Assembly (NCBI GenBank): GCA_964415795.1
Contig: CAYQBN010000003.1
Coordinates: 62,001 to 126,000, forward strand
Source of the DNA: CALITV01 sp964415795
Lineage (GTDB): Bacteria; UBP6; UBA1177; JAKLFG01
Direction: 5' to 3'
Length of the DNA: 64,000 nucleotides
The position numbers and the translations under genes are program-made. Positions within the stretch are counted from its first letter, which is position 1. Every line of letters begins with the position of its first letter. This document shows positions 60,956 to 64,000 of this stretch, in pieces. The notes beneath the pieces were generated by a model. The model was given only the letters and a program-made list of their open reading frames with translations, was not told the DNA's origin and ran no database searches.

Positions 60956-60982
60956 TTGTCTCCCTTTCGCCGTCAAGAGTTT

Positions 60983-61010
60983 TTTATACTGAATTCGGGG
61001 TGCTTTGCAA
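60983..61010 (-). promoter_or_regulatory. Predicted promoter of the seven-gene FHA/kinase operon
   Basis: Minus-strand TTGCAA (61010-61005), 16 bases and TATAAA (60988-60983), 28 bases before the first ATG, in the short gap after the oxidoreductase gene. Confidence 0.5.
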
Positions 61011-61014
61011 AATT

Positions 61015-62166
61015 TTATTGTTCGTGCGCGCGGAAGAGGACTTTTCGCCGGAGGAACGAGAGCGCCCGATCCGCGATATCGCCATAGGAGAGATCTCCAC
61101 CGAACACCCGAGCCATGAACGATCCTGTCTGCGGATAAGAAAAAACGGTGCGGTAGGAGAGAGCGGGAAGGAGAAAGAAGAAACCGGCGATACGCGCGGC
61201 GATCGCATAGTGACGATCGAAGGCCTCACGCAGATCCTTTTCGTAATGGTCGAGAGCCGTTTCGCTTCTGTCGAGCGCCTCTCTGACCGCTATCGACGCC
61301 ATCATGCCACTCTTCACCGCCGGGCGAATTCCATCGGCACAGAGCGGATCCACGAGCCTCGCCACATCCCCCACGAGGAGAAACCGCCCCCGCACCGCTA
61401 CCGGTCGCCTTTTGTGCCAGAGGCCAAGACGCGCTCCGCGGATCTCCGAACGAACGAACGGGACCCCCATGCGATCGGTGAACAGGCGCAGCCTCTCGAG
61501 GATGAGTCGGTGATTCTCGCCTCGCTTGGTGATGCCGAGTCCGATGGACACGCAGTCGCCCTTGGGGAAAAGCCACGCATAGCCACACGGTATGACGCCG
61601 AGATCGACCACCATCCGATTGCCGCCGGACCACGGAGCATCCGCAACGACGGCGACCCCCTCCACATTGCTCCGCCGTTCCACGAACCCGGCGCGCTGCG
61701 CCAGTTTCCCCTGCCCTCCGTCGGCAATGACAACGAAACGAGCGCGAACCTCTCCTTTTCCCGTTTCGACGGTCACCGAAGAGTCGCCGTCACGGAAGCC
61801 GTTCACCTCCGTCCTGTCGAGCACATCGGCTCCTGCCGCCGCCGCGAGCGACACGAGGTGGTGGTCGAAGCGGCTACGGTCGACGATCGGACAGGGATAC
61901 GGCAGGCGGTACGAAAAGGGATGCGTACCGTCGAAGAGTATCTCTGCTTCGGTAACCCGTGCGACGACCCCCGCGTCAGACGACGGCTCGATGCCGAGAA
62001 GCCTGAAGACCTCGGGCGAAACGCCACCACCGCAAGGTTTGTATCGCGGTAGGCGCTCTTTCTCGAGGATAACCACCCGACAGCCAGCACGCGCGAGCAT
62101 GAGCGCCGCCGAAGCGCCTCCTGGGCCAGCCCCCACGATGGCACAGTCGAAAACAACGCTCACCAT
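61015..62166 (-). CDS. FAD-dependent oxidoreductase, geranylgeranyl reductase family
   Basis: 383 residues. Rossmann FAD motif VGAGPGGASAA at the N-terminus, KPCGGGVSPE, PCGYAWLFPKGDCVSIGLG and LLVGDVARLVDPLCADGIRPA match the GGR family (TIGR02032 type), which reduces prenyl double bonds in isoprenoid lipids or quinones. The substrate cannot be assigned here. Ends just before the next operon's promoter; divergent from gpmA. Confidence 0.9.
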   Translation of the reverse strand: MVSVVFDCAIVGAGPGGASAALMLARAGCRVVILEKERLPRYKPCGGGVSPEVFRLLGIEPSSDAGVVARVTEAEILFDGTHPFSYRLPYPCPIVDRSRFDHHLVSLAAAAGADVLDRTEVNGFRDGDSSVTVETGKGEVRARFVVIADGGQGKLAQRAGFVERRSNVEGVAVVADAPWSGGNRMVVDLGVIPCGYAWLFPKGDCVSIGLGITKRGENHRLILERLRLFTDRMGVPFVRSEIRGARLGLWHKRRPVAVRGRFLLVGDVARLVDPLCADGIRPAVKSGMMASIAVREALDRSETALDHYEKDLREAFDRHYAIAARIAGFFFLLPALSYRTVFSYPQTGSFMARVFGGDLSYGDIADRALSFLRRKVLFRAHEQ

Positions 62167-62230
62167 GAAGCTACCGTCCTCAAAAGTTACTTTTTTTTTA
62201 CCCGCTTCTCATTCCGGCAGGCAAGCTTTT

Positions 62231-62258
62231 TTGTCTTTTTTATCGGACCAAGTATATT
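62231..62258 (+). promoter_or_regulatory. Predicted promoter of gpmA
   Basis: TTGTCT (62231-62236), 16 bases and TATATT (62253-62258), 37 bases before the gpmA start. The 129-base divergent gap must also hold the promoter for the minus-strand oxidoreductase, which I could not place. Confidence 0.5.
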
Positions 62259-62295
62259 CAGTCGCAGCAAAGGTATCTACTTTACGGAGGATGTC

Positions 62296-63042
62296 ATGTA
62301 TAAGATTGTGCTTTTACGCCACGGTGAAAGCGTGTGGAACAAAGAGAACCGCTTCACCGGTTGGACCGATGTGGACCTCTCGGAAAAAGGCGTGCAGGAG
62401 GCCCACGAAGCGGGCAGGACGCTCAAGCGGGAAGGCTACACCTTCGACATCGCCTACACCTCGGTGCTCAAGCGGGCGATACGGACGCTCTGGATCGTGC
62501 TCGACGAGATGGACCTCATGTGGATACCGGTCGTCCGCAGTTGGCGGCTCAACGAACGCCACTATGGTGCTCTGCAGGGACTCAACAAAGCCGAAATGGC
62601 CCAGAAGTTCGGCGAGGAGCAGGTACACCTCTGGCGGCGATCCTATGACATTCGCCCCCCTGCGCTCACGCCCGACGACGAGCGCTTCCCGGGCAAGGAC
62701 CCTCGTTACGCCGCCCTTTCGAAGGAGGAACTCCCTCTCACCGAGTGCCTTGACGACACGGTGAAGCGCTTCCTGCCGCTCTGGCACAAAGAGATTGCGC
62801 CACTCATCATGCAGGGTAAGAAGGTGCTTATCGCGGCGCACGGCAACAGCCTCCGCTCGCTCGTCAAGTACCTCGACAATGTGCCGAACGACGAGATCGT
62901 GGCTCTCAACATCCCCACGGGCATTCCGCTCGTGTACGAACTCGACGCTAAACTGCATCCGATCCGGCACTATTACCTCGGTGACGAGGCAACGGTGAAA
63001 GCGGCGATGGAAGCGGTCAAGAATCAGGGAAAGGCGAAGTAA
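62296..63042 (+). CDS. gpmA: 2,3-bisphosphoglycerate-dependent phosphoglycerate mutase
   Basis: Glycolytic 3-PG/2-PG mutase. 248 residues, as usual: RHGESVWN (8-15, phospho-His), FTGWTDVDLSEKG, RAIRTLW, LNERHYGALQG and AAHGNSLRSLVKYLD. SD GGAGG 5 bases upstream. The only plus-strand gene in the right half of the window. Confidence 0.97.
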   Translation: MYKIVLLRHGESVWNKENRFTGWTDVDLSEKGVQEAHEAGRTLKREGYTFDIAYTSVLKRAIRTLWIVLDEMDLMWIPVVRSWRLNERHYGALQGLNKAEMAQKFGEEQVHLWRRSYDIRPPALTPDDERFPGKDPRYAALSKEELPLTECLDDTVKRFLPLWHKEIAPLIMQGKKVLIAAHGNSLRSLVKYLDNVPNDEIVALNIPTGIPLVYELDAKLHPIRHYYLGDEATVKAAMEAVKNQGKAK

Positions 63043-63057
63043 AAAAACGCCACTTCA

Positions 63058-64000
63058 TCAAGAAGGGCCCTCAGCGTTTGAGAGTTCGTCGAGCGCTTTC
63101 CTCACCCGCTCAAAGAGGGAACGCATCTCTTCGGCATGCGTCATATCGTGGGACAACAGTTTTCTGAGCGACGCCCCCTCGCTCAAAATGAACGCAAGCG
63201 TTTCAGACGAAAAGCGCTCAATACGACGATTAATCGCCTCGGTGATGTCGGAGACGGCTCGGTGAAGGTTCTTTTTCACCTCCTCGGGAATCTGGCGACG
63301 GTACCTTCGCAAAAAGAAAGGCCGCCACAACGACATGGGGAACAGGAACCAGAGAAGTTCTATTGGTGTATCGAAAACACGGCTTACCCGGATATCAGGG
63401 ACGATGGGACGGTCATCCGAGAGATCGAACACCTGTGTCGGGAGCGTAATCCCCAATGTCCCCATGAGCCGGTGATCGAGGCGATCGCGAAAAGCCCTCG
63501 CGTACCGATTGAAATGCGCCGCTGCCTGAGACACGATCGTACTCAACCCTTCATGCTCCGCAGAAACCGCAGCGGCGATCTCGCGCCCAAGTTCTTCTCG
63601 GAGCCAATAAGTAAAAGCACGTGTCAGGTGGTAAAGGTTCCCGTGCCACGAGGGAGACTCGGCATCAAACGATTCGACAAGGTGCTTTTCGATTCTCGCC
63701 CGGTGCGATAAAAGAAGCGCTTCGACCGCTGAACGGGTTCTGTTGATACAACCAGTCATGATCATGAGAAGCTCTTGCCGCGTCATGCCGAGTGCAGAGA
63801 GCTCTTCGGCAACCGCCGCCGCGAGCCGATCCCGTTTCGCCTGCTCTTCCTCGGCAGCGCGCAGAGCAATGGTTAGATAATCAAGACAGGCAGTGGCTAG
63901 CGTCTGCGCTTTTCTCCTTCGTATCGAATCGATTACCATACTATGGTGTGTAATGAGCGGCCCTAAAACCTGTTCTGACAACACTCTCCGATGTTGCTCT
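63058..64000 (-). CDS. C-terminal part of a bacterial dynamin-like protein, 5'-partial
   Basis: The frame is open to the window edge, so the N-terminal GTPase domain, if present, lies outside; GTG at 63984 is an internal codon candidate. The visible ~310 residues are almost all helical: ATACLDYLTIALRAAEEEQA, MTGCINRTRSAVEALLLSHR, with a hydrophobic aromatic patch ELLWFLFPMSLWRPFFLRRY (~215-235) that fits a membrane-inserting paddle, and a final helical pair. This resembles the stalk of dynamin-family proteins, but without the G domain the call is inference. Confidence 0.6.
   Translation of the reverse strand, partial: EQHRRVLSEQVLGPLITHHSMVIDSIRRRKAQTLATACLDYLTIALRAAEEEQAKRDRLAAAVAEELSALGMTRQELLMIMTGCINRTRSAVEALLLSHRARIEKHLVESFDAESPSWHGNLYHLTRAFTYWLREELGREIAAAVSAEHEGLSTIVSQAAAHFNRYARAFRDRLDHRLMGTLGITLPTQVFDLSDDRPIVPDIRVSRVFDTPIELLWFLFPMSLWRPFFLRRYRRQIPEEVKKNLHRAVSDITEAINRRIERFSSETLAFILSEGASLRKLLSHDMTHAEEMRSLFERVRKALDELSNAEGPS

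Overview
The window is a gene-dense piece (about 50 genes, no gene-free stretch over 300 bases) of a diderm bacterial chromosome. Diderm traits are lipoproteins with clear lipoboxes, predicted beta-barrel proteins, a TolC-type channel, an MlaC-type lipid carrier and Mpl, which recycles diaminopimelate-type murein. Ser/Thr kinase with PEGA, FHA, PilZ, choice-of-anchor, SUMF1-fold and thrombospondin type 3 modules resemble Myxococcota and other former 'deltaproteobacterial' lineages. The taxonomy is inference; no rRNA gene is present.

Layout. 1-2736: end of a Ca-binding-repeat/VWA surface protein and a broken secreted-protein gene. 2850-13534 (+): lepA, lepB, purA, ribBA, ribH, nusB, holB, a RicT/PSP1 gene, tatD and a 2-hydroxyacyl-CoA dehydratase-like gene. 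13544-26230 (-): cell-surface block with an SH3/beta-barrel protein, two SUMF1-fold lipoproteins, a hydin-like protein and a DUF2135-like lipoprotein under one promoter, then a beta-barrel, mpl and a Cys-rich Sel1 protein under another. 26319-31330 (-): gyrB-gyrA. 31519-36694 (-): a secreted protein of unknown function, an RRM protein, and a fused double DUF1538 membrane protein with a three-repeat PII-like partner. 36800-42970 (-): seven-gene chain rpsB-tsf-tolC-mlaC-queH-lipoprotein-lysC. 43145-47474 (-): ankyrin protein, then rpsT-hutI-lipoprotein-rsfS-rlmH. 47560-50362 (-): PilZ, receiver/histidine kinase and a GlmU N-terminal domain, preceded by hpf and tRNA-Arg(CCG). 50449-60955 (-): seven-gene chain of an unknown protein, FHA protein, mtnA, TPR/transglutaminase lipoprotein, ParA-J-HTH fusion, Ser/Thr kinase and nadK. 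61015-64000: GGR-family oxidoreductase (-), gpmA (+), and the C-terminal part of a dynamin-like protein (-).

Many minus-strand neighbours overlap by 4-20 bases (ATGA junctions), so translational coupling is likely the rule. Good sigma70-like promoters (TTGACA/TATAAT type, 16-18 base spacers) precede most operons.

The best candidates for under-described biology are the DUF1538-DUF1538/triple-PII pair and the FHA/kinase/ParA-J-HTH/transglutaminase operon. Start codons were chosen by Shine-Dalgarno spacing and family N-termini. All family calls come from reading motifs, not from database searches.
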